Shown piece by piece: positions 1 through 6,412 of a stretch of DNA of 24,880 bases. Numbering within the stretch: the first letter of the stretch is position 1; each line of letters starts with the position of its first letter. Where the stretch lies: positions 1 through 24,880 of IMG/VR virus record IMGVR_UViG_3300041411_000144; one strand, 5' to 3'. Origin of the DNA: a virus. The notes beneath the pieces are model-generated. The model did no database searches. It saw only the letters and a program-made list of their open reading frames with translations, and was not told where the DNA came from. The position numbers and the translations under genes are program-made.

Positions 1-176
1 GATTCAACCCAAATGGGACGAACCGGAATGTTCCGCAAAACAACCTCGACATATTTATCGGACGCGTGAAACGCCACAATGTCTTCACGGTTGAATTTCC
101 ATTCCCGCGCACCGAGCTTGTACAGAAACTCAAACGTCGGTTTCGCGACTTCCAATTGTGCTGTCGTGTCCTGCAT
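1..176 (-). CDS. Hypothetical protein, 3'-truncated by the window edge
   Basis: The first 58 codons of a gene that runs off the left edge. It begins at the ATG at 176, preceded by an AAGGAC Shine-Dalgarno sequence. The visible protein starts MQDTTAQLEVAKPTFEFLYK and has a patch rich in Trp, Lys and Phe (about residues 27-31). I do not recognise the family. It starts nine bases after the stop of the muramidase-like gene, so the two are probably co-transcribed. The reading frame is open throughout, and the ribosome-binding site is the best evidence that it is real. Confidence 0.7.
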   Translation of the reverse strand, partial: MQDTTAQLEVAKPTFEFLYKLGAREWKFNREDIVAFHASDKYVEVVLRNIPVRPIWVE

Positions 177-185
177 GGTTTGTCC

Positions 186-794
186 TTACGTGTTGAGCAA
201 AGCCAGCAAGTCTTTCAGTTCGTTTTTCGCACGTTGTGCAACGCTATCCTGAACTTTCTTGCTGCTGGATTTGAAGTAGATCGCAACCGAAGAGGCGCGA
301 TAGTTCTGAACCTTTTCGATGAATTCTTTGTCGGTTCCTTTGAAGTTCGGGCCGAGTGCCTTGATGATAAAGCTGGTATTCGGCCCGTACTGAATGGAAA
401 CGCTCAGTACGCATTCGCGCACCGCCACATGACGCGGATAAACGTCGATGTAGTTGACTTTCAATTTCGCAACTTGTGGTTCGTAGTGAGTTTCTGCGAT
501 GTACAGGAATTGATTGGTTTCGAATTCCAGAGGTTTTTCTGCTGCGATCTTGTTATAGACCGCAGTGAATTCCTTGGTGCCCGGTTGCAGGTTGCCGAAC
601 GCAGCGCGATACGGCGCACCGAATTTCGAGGCGAGATATTTCGCCATGGAACCGTTATTCGAAGCCAGTTGGTGTTTGCCGTAGCTCACACCGCCAGCAT
701 CGCCTTTGCCAGTGCTAACGGTTTTTACACCACGGCCACCAGATTCATATTTACCGGCGATGGTGCCAGTAATCTCACGTCGTGCTTCAGTCAT
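186..794 (-). CDS. Candidate endolysin: stand-alone VgrG3-C-terminal-type muramidase-like domain
   Basis: This 202-residue protein consists almost entirely of one predicted peptidoglycan-cutting domain. Its N-terminal half has the signature KYESGGRG (residues 15-22), then TVSTGKGDAGGVSYGKHQLA (25-44), as in the domain at the C-terminus of VgrG3-like type VI secretion spikes. Glu17 in the ESGG motif is the likely catalytic acid by analogy. The same domain lies inside the large tail protein at 17768-21295. The two share most residues through the GKGD-GGVSYGKHQL block and keep matching in SVS-QYG and in the C-terminal helix. No signal peptide or membrane segment is visible, so it would need a holin to reach the wall. 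The ATG at 794 has an AAGGA ribosome-binding site. Its role as the lysis enzyme is inferred; a second virion enzyme is the alternative. Confidence 0.8.
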   Translation of the reverse strand: MTEARREITGTIAGKYESGGRGVKTVSTGKGDAGGVSYGKHQLASNNGSMAKYLASKFGAPYRAAFGNLQPGTKEFTAVYNKIAAEKPLEFETNQFLYIAETHYEPQVAKLKVNYIDVYPRHVAVRECVLSVSIQYGPNTSFIIKALGPNFKGTDKEFIEKVQNYRASSVAIYFKSSSKKVQDSVAQRAKNELKDLLALLNT

Positions 795-842
795 AGGACT
801 TTCCTTGCGGTTGGGTTCTATAACTAAATTACGACGATCAAT

Positions 843-1352
843 TTACTGTTTAATTGCAGTCAGTGGAAGCAGCGTTCCGCCGAGATTTACCCATTCCGAA
901 GAACTCTGACATTTCGCGCAATCGAACTTGAATTTTCCGTCTGCCAAAACTTCCAGCATCAGACCCTGCGACGGGTGATCGCTGATAAACTGTTCGCAGT
1001 GCGGACATTGCAGGTCGTGAACGCTACGGGCTTTGCCGTCTCTGCCCGGTGGCCCCACATCACCACATGCACCCATTGCACCCTGCCATCCGGGCGGGCC
1101 TTGGAATACTTTCAACCAGCGTGCAAGCAGCGTAGTGTAGCGAACGTGGCCCTGATAATCCCGTTGATTTCCGACGTAGCGTTTTGCGCAGTCTTCCGCG
1201 ACGGTACGAGGATCAAGATCGTTGTTGTAGCAATCCAGTTTTTCGGATTCTTCTTCAAAGATCGTGTCAGAAATATTGTGCCACAACGGCCACAACATCG
1301 GGCGCGCTTGCGGAATGTAGCTACCCTCTTTGTACAGCACTCGACTGAACAT
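843..1352 (-). CDS. Unknown protein with a short collagen-like Gly-X-Y tract and a zinc ribbon
   Basis: A 169-residue protein of unknown function. Residues 85-108 form eight uninterrupted Gly-X-Y triplets, beginning GPPGWQGAMG and ending GPPGRDGKA. The C-terminal part has a four-cysteine zinc-ribbon pattern: C116-x2-C119, then C145-x2-C148, followed three residues later by Ser-Glu-Trp. The same CPxC...CxxC-x3-SEW layout occurs in the protein at 3940-4380. The ATG at 1352 is chosen over an in-frame GTG at 1367 because it forms a TAATG overlap with the stop of the upstream gene. Collagen-like triplets are known in phage tail fibres and other structural proteins. A zinc ribbon is more typical of nucleic-acid or regulatory proteins, so the function stays open. 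Confidence 0.75.
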   Translation of the reverse strand: MFSRVLYKEGSYIPQARPMLWPLWHNISDTIFEEESEKLDCYNNDLDPRTVAEDCAKRYVGNQRDYQGHVRYTTLLARWLKVFQGPPGWQGAMGACGDVGPPGRDGKARSVHDLQCPHCEQFISDHPSQGLMLEVLADGKFKFDCAKCQSSSEWVNLGGTLLPLTAIKQ

Positions 1353-1567
1353 TAGAAACGCCCCCACGTTTGGTAATCGGCTTCGGACATGTGTGAATCA
1401 TGCTTGCGCATTTTCTTTTCGTATTCACGCAAGTTTTCGGTGTGGTTTTCACACGCTGCTTTGCTCAACCCACCCAGTCCACTTTTGCGAAAGCACGCTG
1501 CGACTTTTTGCCCGGCTTCCATACACCACGTGCAACCGTAGTGTTCGGTTACTTTGACTTTTTTCAT
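1352..1567 (-). CDS. Small cysteine-rich protein, possible zinc finger
   Basis: A 71-residue basic protein starting MKKVKVTEHYG. It has C-T-W-C near residue 13, a further Cys about 12 residues on, and a C-x2-H pair near residues 38-41, so it could bind one zinc. The C-terminal half is charged and probably helical (Arg-Glu-Tyr-Glu-Lys-Lys). The ATG at 1567 is preferred to an upstream alternative start at 1597 because it overlaps the upstream stop as ATGA. Its own stop overlaps the next start as TAATG, so translation is probably coupled across three genes. I do not recognise the family. Confidence 0.7.
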   Translation of the reverse strand: MKKVKVTEHYGCTWCMEAGQKVAACFRKSGLGGLSKAACENHTENLREYEKKMRKHDSHMSEADYQTWGRF

Positions 1568-1866
1568 TTGGCGTCGGTGGCGTCGAACACATGCCACATC
1601 AGAGAACCGCCGACAGTTGCAACGGTGCCGAGGAAAACACCCGGCGTCGTTTGAGGCTCGCCCATGTAGGTGCTGCGCTCTTTCGGAATGGTGTGGCCGG
1701 TGCCGTAAATGTCGATCACTTTCGTAACGGTTTGTGTACCCTCTTCGATGATCGCGTACAGGACGATTTCACCGCGCTGTTCAACCACGGAAAGGATTTG
1801 TGCAGGGGTTGGAATTTCCAACACTTGGCGGTCGGTTGTTTCCAGCGTGTACTTACCAATGATCAT
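1564..1866 (-). CDS. Conserved phage protein of the DUF7352 type
   Basis: A 100-residue beta-rich protein. The opening (IIGKYTLETTDRQVLEIP), the central RGEIVLYA, the IDIYGTGHTIP motif and the closing GTVATVGGSLMWHVF match from memory a small conserved phage family annotated as DUF7352. Proteins of this family are near 90-110 residues, so this one is full length. The biochemical role is unknown. The gene overlaps both neighbours by four bases (ATGA), placing it within a coupled operon of small proteins. Family assignment rests on motif recognition only. Confidence 0.8.
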   Translation of the reverse strand: MIIGKYTLETTDRQVLEIPTPAQILSVVEQRGEIVLYAIIEEGTQTVTKVIDIYGTGHTIPKERSTYMGEPQTTPGVFLGTVATVGGSLMWHVFDATDAK

Positions 1867-2171
1867 GCTTTGTACCCTACGGAATAATTGCTGTGAGATT
1901 GTTTTTTGATGGCGTCCGTGATGCGCTTGACCTGCACCGGATGCGCTACGATTTTACCGCCCAACATAATGATTTCATCAGAGGGCACTTGGTACGGAAT
2001 AAAGTTGAAGCGGCGTTCAGGTTTCCAGCGTTTGCGGTGTGACCATTTCCGCTCTTCTTTACGATGTTTTGTTTTCAGCATCGTCGGGTCGGAAACCACT
2101 TGGAATCCTTGAATAGAACCGAGGCCCGGCATAGTAGGGTACAAGTTTCCGTTTCGATCCGGCGACAACAT
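1863..2171 (-). CDS. Basic hypothetical protein
   Basis: A 102-residue protein with a very basic centre (about residues 33-54, including KTKHRKEERKW and RKRWKPERR), which suggests binding to nucleic acid or another acidic partner. The ATG at 2171 has an excellent ribosome-binding site (GGAGAAG, nine bases upstream). Its 3' end overlaps the next gene by ATGA. Oddly, its first 113 bases lie inside the 3' end of the upstream gene in another frame. The good ribosome-binding site supports this start, although a shorter version from an internal Met near residue 31 is possible. No family is recognised. Confidence 0.7.
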   Translation of the reverse strand: MLSPDRNGNLYPTMPGLGSIQGFQVVSDPTMLKTKHRKEERKWSHRKRWKPERRFNFIPYQVPSDEIIMLGGKIVAHPVQVKRITDAIKKQSHSNYSVGYKA

Positions 2172-2517
2172 TGTTCACTTCTCCAAAAAGGCCCACTAAA
2201 ACGCGTGACGCTCGATACTGCCCTTCAGTGTTCAGCAGTTTCGTGTAGCAGTGGTCGCGCAGGTAGTGCCAGTTGTTCAAATACTCCCGGCGACTGCATG
2301 TGTGCCGGAGGATTGAGGAAATTCGTGTTGGTTCTTTTATCTGGTGTGCCGCCATCAAAAGCAAGTCTGTTTGTTCGTCATTACGCTTATGCTTGGGGCC
2401 ATGCACCCAATCAAAAGTGTGTTCCATGAAAAACGCGCAGAACTCACGATGGCTGCAATCCGAATTTGCGTTGGTAATAATTGAGTTGATCATGAGTTCA
2501 CCAAAAAGGCCGTCCAT
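2059..2517 (-). CDS. Hypothetical protein with long out-of-frame 3' overlap
   Basis: A 152-residue protein rich in His, Cys and Arg in its central part (residues 20-92), for example CSHREFCAFFMEH and RHTCSRREYL. I do not recognise the family. Its last 38 codons overlap the next gene in a different frame, longer than any other overlap here. An in-frame ATG at 2493 has a better ribosome-binding site (GGTGA) than the ATG at 2517, so the true start may be eight residues later. The five residues GLFGE occur twice, at residues 3-7 and 109-113, each encoded by a copy of an 11-base repeat that also supplies a ribosome-binding site. Confidence 0.65.
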   Translation of the reverse strand: MDGLFGELMINSIITNANSDCSHREFCAFFMEHTFDWVHGPKHKRNDEQTDLLLMAAHQIKEPTRISSILRHTCSRREYLNNWHYLRDHCYTKLLNTEGQYRASRVLVGLFGEVNNVVAGSKRKLVPYYAGPRFYSRIPSGFRPDDAENKTS

Positions 2518-2528
2518 GGCCCACCAGA

Positions 2529-3518
2529 TTATTTGGAGATTTCTTCCATAAACACAATACGTTTCTTCGGTTGCTTCTTGCCGCCGCCAGCACAGGCCAT
2601 GCCCATTTCGTCAGGGCCGTCATTGTAGTAAGGCAGGTTCGGGCGAATGGAACCGATGAACATTTTCCAAGCTACAGAATTATGTACGCAGATATCACGC
2701 GGTGGCCCAGCTTCGGCTTCGTCGAGGCTGATACCCGGATAGGTTTTCAAATCGCTCAAAATATCGAAGAGCGTATTGGAATCGAATTTGCGGAAATCTT
2801 CACCGATGCGGATAGGGTGCATCAGCGAGCGGTCGAATTCTTCACGTGGGTTCATGTACGACATAAAAGTTTTGGCTGCGTCGAGAATCCAAGGCGCTGC
2901 GAGTTGCGCTTCGCCTTCGGCCAAAACTACGTCGAATTCTCCGTCAAGGCCGAGGCCACGATTGCGCCGTTCCAGCTTCCGGGCAGATGTGGCATGCTCA
3001 CGGGAAAATTTGTCATCTTCATCGTAGAAAAACCAGCGGTAATCGTTGTCCGTTTTCCAGTCCTCGAACATCGCACCCAGCAGGTTTTCCAGAATGTCGG
3101 TGCTTGGAAGCAACAGATGCATTTCGCAGCCGCTACGGTGGCGATCCACATGCGTGCCGATTATTTTTATCAGCTGTGCAAAAAGCACAAAAGAATAATC
3201 ACGCAGGTACGAAATTTCAGGGCAGAAAATAATGTGCCCGGTGAAGTTGTGTTTCTTCAACACTTCGTTCGTGTGGTCGATATCGGAGTCGGCCCCAAAG
3301 ACGCCTACGTTCGGAGGCACTTCGCCTTTGAAGCAGTTGCGTACACGCTGCTCTGCCGAGTCGCACGTGGCACCGATCACGATTATGTTGATGTGATCCG
3401 CCAGACCTTTCGAGACGGTCATTGTTTTGGTTGCAGGCAGGCCGTAACCGAACATGACGGAACGTGAAACTTTGTCGAACATTTCCGTATCGGAAATAAC
3501 GCTATGATGGAATTTCAT
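2529..3518 (-). CDS. Hypothetical protein, 329 residues
   Basis: The largest unknown in the left half. The protein starts MKFHHSVISDTEMF; the ATG at 3518 has an AAGGATC ribosome-binding site and is preferred to an upstream alternative start at 3572. The N-terminal part contains an alternating hydrophobic stretch (HINIIVIGATCDSAEQRVRN) that looks like the first strand and helix of a Rossmann-like fold, but I see no Walker A motif. The C-terminus is GGGKKQPKKR-rich. The tract EMHLLLPSTDILENLLGAMF suggests a well-folded alpha/beta core. A promoter-like ACTGTAAATA lies 82 bases upstream, so it may head its own transcript. Function is unknown. Confidence 0.8.
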   Translation of the reverse strand: MKFHHSVISDTEMFDKVSRSVMFGYGLPATKTMTVSKGLADHINIIVIGATCDSAEQRVRNCFKGEVPPNVGVFGADSDIDHTNEVLKKHNFTGHIIFCPEISYLRDYSFVLFAQLIKIIGTHVDRHRSGCEMHLLLPSTDILENLLGAMFEDWKTDNDYRWFFYDEDDKFSREHATSARKLERRNRGLGLDGEFDVVLAEGEAQLAAPWILDAAKTFMSYMNPREEFDRSLMHPIRIGEDFRKFDSNTLFDILSDLKTYPGISLDEAEAGPPRDICVHNSVAWKMFIGSIRPNLPYYNDGPDEMGMACAGGGKKQPKKRIVFMEEISK

Positions 3519-3599
3519 TTGATAAGATCCTTCGCGCTTTCCACGCGTAAGTAATGGGCAGTGTGTATGCACCGCCCGGTGGGTTGGTGTTGCATGGTT

Positions 3600-3609
3600 T
3601 ATTTACAGT
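3600..3609 (-). promoter_or_regulatory. Candidate phage late promoter element ACTGTAAATA (copy 1)
   Basis: An exact copy of the recurrent motif, read on the minus strand. Its TAA is also the stop codon of the gene at 3603-3932. TGTAAATA differs by one base from the T4 late promoter core TATAAATA. It lies 82 bases upstream of the start at 3518. Function is inferred from recurrence and position. Confidence 0.5.
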
Positions 3610-3932
3610 TTATCGCCTGCATCATCCATCAGCGTGTCGATGGCCGATGGTTGGATTCCGCTGGTGGTGTGATTGAAGACTTTGCGAATTTCAGAAATAC
3701 GTGCCAGCAGGAAATTTTCCAGCCCGTCTTCACCGAGGTACATATCGTCATTGACGGTGTTCCACAGGTTGAAACCGCAGAATTCCACACCGAATTCACC
3801 GGCTGCATAATTGAACGACAGCAGCGGAACCAAATGTTCCAGACGTTCAGGCAAACCATCGTAAACGAGGTGGTCATTGATTTTGTCCACGATGCGAACA
3901 AGCTGATCAGGTGTACTAGCGTCGAATTCCAT
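3603..3932 (-). CDS. Hypothetical acidic protein
   Basis: A 109-residue protein starting MEFDASTPDQLVRIVDKIND. It is acidic and predicted mostly helical, with a hydrophobic centre (HLVPLLSFNYAAGEFGVEF). The ATG at 3932 is preferred to an upstream alternative start at 3980 because a GTGAGG ribosome-binding site, formed partly by the stop codon of the upstream gene, lies just before it. That arrangement suggests coupled translation with the zinc-ribbon gene at 3940. The stop codon falls inside the promoter-like ACTGTAAATA motif. No family is recognised. Confidence 0.7.
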   Translation of the reverse strand: MEFDASTPDQLVRIVDKINDHLVYDGLPERLEHLVPLLSFNYAAGEFGVEFCGFNLWNTVNDDMYLGEDGLENFLLARISEIRKVFNHTTSGIQPSAIDTLMDDAGDKL

Positions 3933-3939
3933 AACCGCC

Positions 3940-4380
3940 TCACTTAATGATTTTGATGTTCTTTGTGCGAGACTCAACACGTTTGATATAGTTGAGTAGT
4001 TCTTTACGTGTGTACTGTGAAAAATTGCAACGATCCGGACGCATGCTGTGATGGCCGCGCTGAATCAGTTTGATGTTGTAGCGGGCTTGCGTGTCCTGTG
4101 CCAGCTGAATCAGGTCACGGTGGATCATCCGATTGTGCGGGTACGTTGTGCGCAGATACACAAACGGTTTTCCATCACCTACGGTTCCGCACCATTCCGA
4201 CTGACCTTCGCAGCGCCCACAATGCAGGGTGAAAATATCATTGTAGTTCGGAACCATTTGGCAGCGGCGACGTTGGAAAATACTCATTTGCTTTTTCAGA
4301 TTGCGACCGCACACCGGGCACTCTTTGATGCCGTAGGTGAGAATCGCAGGGCTGAACCACGATTTAATCCATGCAATCAT
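3940..4380 (-). CDS. Zinc-ribbon protein of unknown function
   Basis: A 146-residue basic protein. An N-terminal hydrophobic segment (MIAWIKSWFSPAILTYGI) is followed by a four-cysteine zinc ribbon, C21-P-V-C24 and C54-G-R-C57, with Ser-Glu-Trp at residues 61-63. This layout matches the ribbon in the protein at 843-1352, so the two probably share a domain. The C-terminal half is strongly basic (RHH, KELLNYIKRVESRTKNIK) and could bind nucleic acid. The start overlaps the upstream stop as ATGA. The specific role cannot be read from the sequence. Confidence 0.75.
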   Translation of the reverse strand: MIAWIKSWFSPAILTYGIKECPVCGRNLKKQMSIFQRRRCQMVPNYNDIFTLHCGRCEGQSEWCGTVGDGKPFVYLRTTYPHNRMIHRDLIQLAQDTQARYNIKLIQRGHHSMRPDRCNFSQYTRKELLNYIKRVESRTKNIKIIK

Positions 4381-4682
4381 TGGACTTTGATCCCAAGTGC
4401 ATTGGCAATGCGGACGATATCGGAGAATGTACCTTTTTCCGGAAGCGCATCGAGTTCCGCACGGATTGTTGCGGTCGGAGCCATCAGCTTTTCCAGTTCG
4501 GCCAGCACATCGCTAAGCGTCGAAGTCTTCGGCACTTCAGACGGAGTAAAACGGACTGCCCTATCTGGATTATTCGCACACTCCAAACGGTGGCGCAAAC
4601 GATCCAGTTGGCCGCAGGCTTTCAGCAATGCAGCACGGGCCAATGTGTAACGGATTTGTTCCTGCTTATTCTGATCGGTCAT
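4377..4682 (-). CDS. Hypothetical helical protein
   Basis: A 101-residue, largely helical and charged protein. The first 40 residues look like an amphipathic helix pair (TLARAALLKACGQLDRLRHRLE), followed by a Pro/Thr-rich link and a second helical part (LSDVLAELEKLM). It overlaps both neighbours by four bases (ATGA), so it sits between the SLOG-like gene and the zinc-ribbon gene in a coupled set. No family or catalytic motif is recognised. Confidence 0.7.
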   Translation of the reverse strand: MTDQNKQEQIRYTLARAALLKACGQLDRLRHRLECANNPDRAVRFTPSEVPKTSTLSDVLAELEKLMAPTATIRAELDALPEKGTFSDIVRIANALGIKVQ

Positions 4683-5266
4683 CCGTAAAGTCCTTCGCGC
4701 ATGAGTCGTTGTTTGATTGGATTAATATCGGTTCCGTGCCGGTCGATTCGGGCCAGCACTTTTTTCATGTCTGGTTTTAGGCGTAGATTGTAAATCGGGA
4801 TATCGAATTCCCATGCAATCAAAATCGCAATGCCGGTGCCGCCTGTACGCCCACGCAAATAACCAGATGGGCTGACACAACCGTCTGGCGTCCAGCACAT
4901 CAAAAATTCGGATGGATCGGAATCCTCTACGCAGGTCGTGAGTCCAACCACTTGAAAAGCATTGCGTCGAAACAGTTTCATGTGTTGCGGATTCTGGATG
5001 ATAATCGGGTAGACTTTCTGCGCCAGATATTCGCCCCATTGGGTTTGTTGTTCGGTGTATTGCCAGATACCTGTTTGGTGCCCACGGAACCCGCGATTGG
5101 GCAGGTAAATTTCCGTATGTTTTGCACCATTTTCAAATGCTTCGTCGGAACCTTTCGCGGCCCCGGATCGCATAATGGAATTCGGCTTTGTTGCAGCAAA
5201 CAGCGTCATGACTTCGCAAACGCTTTCGGGTGTTTTCTGACTGCCGACGCCCGTGTACTTTTTCAA
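4679..5266 (-). CDS. DprA/SLOG-like Rossmann-fold nucleotide-binding protein (TTG start)
   Basis: A 195-residue protein with the hallmarks of the SLOG/DprA superfamily common in phages: an opening YTGVGSQKTP, then MRSGAAKGSDEAFENGAK (residues 32-49), EIYLPNRGF, and a C-terminal GGTGIAILIAWEFDIPIYNL in which Gly-Gly-Thr-Gly would contact a nucleotide. SLOG domains bind or process nucleotides or nucleotide-derived ligands; DprA itself loads recombinase on single-stranded DNA. The start is unusual. The only possible in-frame start is TTG at 5266, because a stop lies six codons further upstream, with an AAGCGGA ribosome-binding site. An ATG at 5280 opens only a five-codon reading frame whose TGA overlaps this TTG. 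The 3' end overlaps the next gene by ATGA. Confidence 0.8.
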   Translation of the reverse strand: MKKYTGVGSQKTPESVCEVMTLFAATKPNSIMRSGAAKGSDEAFENGAKHTEIYLPNRGFRGHQTGIWQYTEQQTQWGEYLAQKVYPIIIQNPQHMKLFRRNAFQVVGLTTCVEDSDPSEFLMCWTPDGCVSPSGYLRGRTGGTGIAILIAWEFDIPIYNLRLKPDMKKVLARIDRHGTDINPIKQRLMREGLYG

Positions 5267-5284
5267 GTTCCGCTTACCATTTGA

Positions 5285-5566
5285 TCACCACTGATTGATA
5301 TGGATCGGAGTCAGGTTGAGGCGTGTCGCGTGCTTGATCACAGTGTGCAAAAACGCACCGGAAAAATCATCGTTCACCGTCTGGTGCATATAATGATTTC
5401 CTTGCAGATGCGCGTAGGAAACCGATTCACGAATCACGCCCCAAGGGAGGAAGGGAAGAACTAGACGCACGGCACGCACTTGCATAATCGTGGTCAGGTA
5501 GGCTGCTTGCAGCCCGGCCCGTTCTGCATGCTGATCGTCTGCAAACAAAACGATGTATTCATTCAT
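5285..5566 (-). CDS. Hypothetical protein
   Basis: A 93-residue protein starting MNEYIVLFADDQHAERAGLQ, with a hydrophobic central segment (VRAVRLVLPFLPWGVI) and a His-rich second half. The start suggests a beta strand followed by a helix, perhaps a small alpha/beta fold. It overlaps the upstream gene by ATGA. The stop is followed 18 bases later by the TTG start of the SLOG-like gene. No family is recognised. Confidence 0.7.
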   Translation of the reverse strand: MNEYIVLFADDQHAERAGLQAAYLTTIMQVRAVRLVLPFLPWGVIRESVSYAHLQGNHYMHQTVNDDFSGAFLHTVIKHATRLNLTPIHINQW

Positions 5567-6051
5567 GGGAATATTTGCAGCGATTCCTGTTCAGGAAGAA
5601 ACCACGTGCCGATGGGGCGGCCTTCGGAATTGAAATAGCCGTCCGCGATCAGATAGGCCATGAGTTCCCAGTGGGATTTTATGACTTCCAGATTGTCCGG
5701 ATTGTGACCGGTGGAAATACCGGTGGAATTCTTCACGAAATTCGGATTGTGTACGCTGTGTTCGATACCCACCAAACGCCACTTGAAACATAGGTTGTAC
5801 AGCGGGGTGCCGTCGCAGTCGCGGGTGTGGCCCTGTACAAACAGACGTAGACCTTCCATCGAGCCGCTTTGAACTTCCACCAAAGTTAACAGCGGAATTT
5901 CGTGCTGCAATTTCATGTTGCGTTCTTTGCGTGTGGTGCCGTCTTCTTCGACGATGTGGTGGCCGGTGATTGCAGAGCCACGCGCATCGTTGAAAATCAC
6001 ACCTTCAGGGCGCACCAGAATTCCGTTCACATCCACGGCGTCATTTGACAT
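5563..6051 (-). CDS. Hypothetical protein
   Basis: A 162-residue beta-rich protein. Its middle (EIPLLTLVEVQSGSMEGLRL and LYNLCFKWRLVGIEH) looks like a compact beta fold, and its C-terminus resembles a short helical tail with IADGYFNSEGRPIGTWFLP. I do not recognise the family. The ATG at 6051 overlaps the upstream zinc-ribbon gene by 11 bases, and the stop overlaps the next start by ATGA. It may be a small accessory or host-takeover protein, but nothing in the sequence says which. Confidence 0.7.
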   Translation of the reverse strand: MSNDAVDVNGILVRPEGVIFNDARGSAITGHHIVEEDGTTRKERNMKLQHEIPLLTLVEVQSGSMEGLRLFVQGHTRDCDGTPLYNLCFKWRLVGIEHSVHNPNFVKNSTGISTGHNPDNLEVIKSHWELMAYLIADGYFNSEGRPIGTWFLPEQESLQIFP

Positions 6052-6367
6052 GGGCAGGTTTCTCGATTTCGTAGATTACGAATTCCTCGTTTCCGTGTTC
6101 GATATGTTCGAGATTTCCACGGTCGTTGGTCTTGAATTCACCAATAGGCAAAAACCGGCGTTTGAATTCGTCGTGCCATACGCCGTATTCAGTTTTATCA
6201 CCGTTGCGGTAATGGGTTGGGCCGCACGCGCTACACAAATACTTGCCTTCGCGTTCTGGTGCATACGACCAGTCGAAAAGTTTGCGCATGAAACTTGGTT
6301 TGAAACCCTGTGCAGCCAGCGCAGTGTTTTCACAGCAGCCGCAATGCTCGCATTGAAACAAACTCAT
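6041..6367 (-). CDS. Conserved phage zinc-ribbon protein
   Basis: A 108-residue protein whose N-terminus MSLFQCEHCGCCENTALA carries C-x2-C-x-CC, paired with a distal CSAC (about residues 45-48), giving a zinc ribbon. The later segments YGVWHDEFKRRF, EFKTNDRGNLEH and the acidic end match from memory a small family found widely in phages of Gram-negative bacteria, whose function is unknown. The ATG at 6367 has a strong GGGAGAA ribosome-binding site and is preferred to the ATG at 6412. The upstream one would place the terminator-like hairpin at 6381-6404 inside the coding region. Confidence 0.8.
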   Translation of the reverse strand: MSLFQCEHCGCCENTALAAQGFKPSFMRKLFDWSYAPEREGKYLCSACGPTHYRNGDKTEYGVWHDEFKRRFLPIGEFKTNDRGNLEHIEHGNEEFVIYEIEKPAHVK

Positions 6368-6380
6368 AAATTTCTCCCTA

Positions 6381-6404
6381 AAAGAAAAGGGCCTTCCTTG
6401 GCCC
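6381..6404 (-). terminator. Rho-independent terminator
   Basis: Read on the minus strand: GGGCC, loop AAGGAA, GGCCC, then TTTTCTTTT. It follows the stop of the poly-glutamate gene and precedes the ribosome-binding site of the zinc-ribbon gene. It probably ends or attenuates transcription between them. The stem is only five base pairs but all G-C. Confidence 0.65.
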
Positions 6405-6412
6405 GATTTCAT

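Noticed and set aside
2571-3467. A 298-codon open frame on the plus strand
   Set aside because: It is antisense to the 329-residue gene, lacks a ribosome-binding site, and has no domain pattern. All other supported genes are on the minus strand.
3515-3595. A 26-codon minus-strand frame ending in ATGA overlap with the gene at 2529-3518
   Set aside because: It has no ribosome-binding site, and its ATG falls about where transcription would start from the proposed promoter at 3600-3609. A frame this short is expected by chance.
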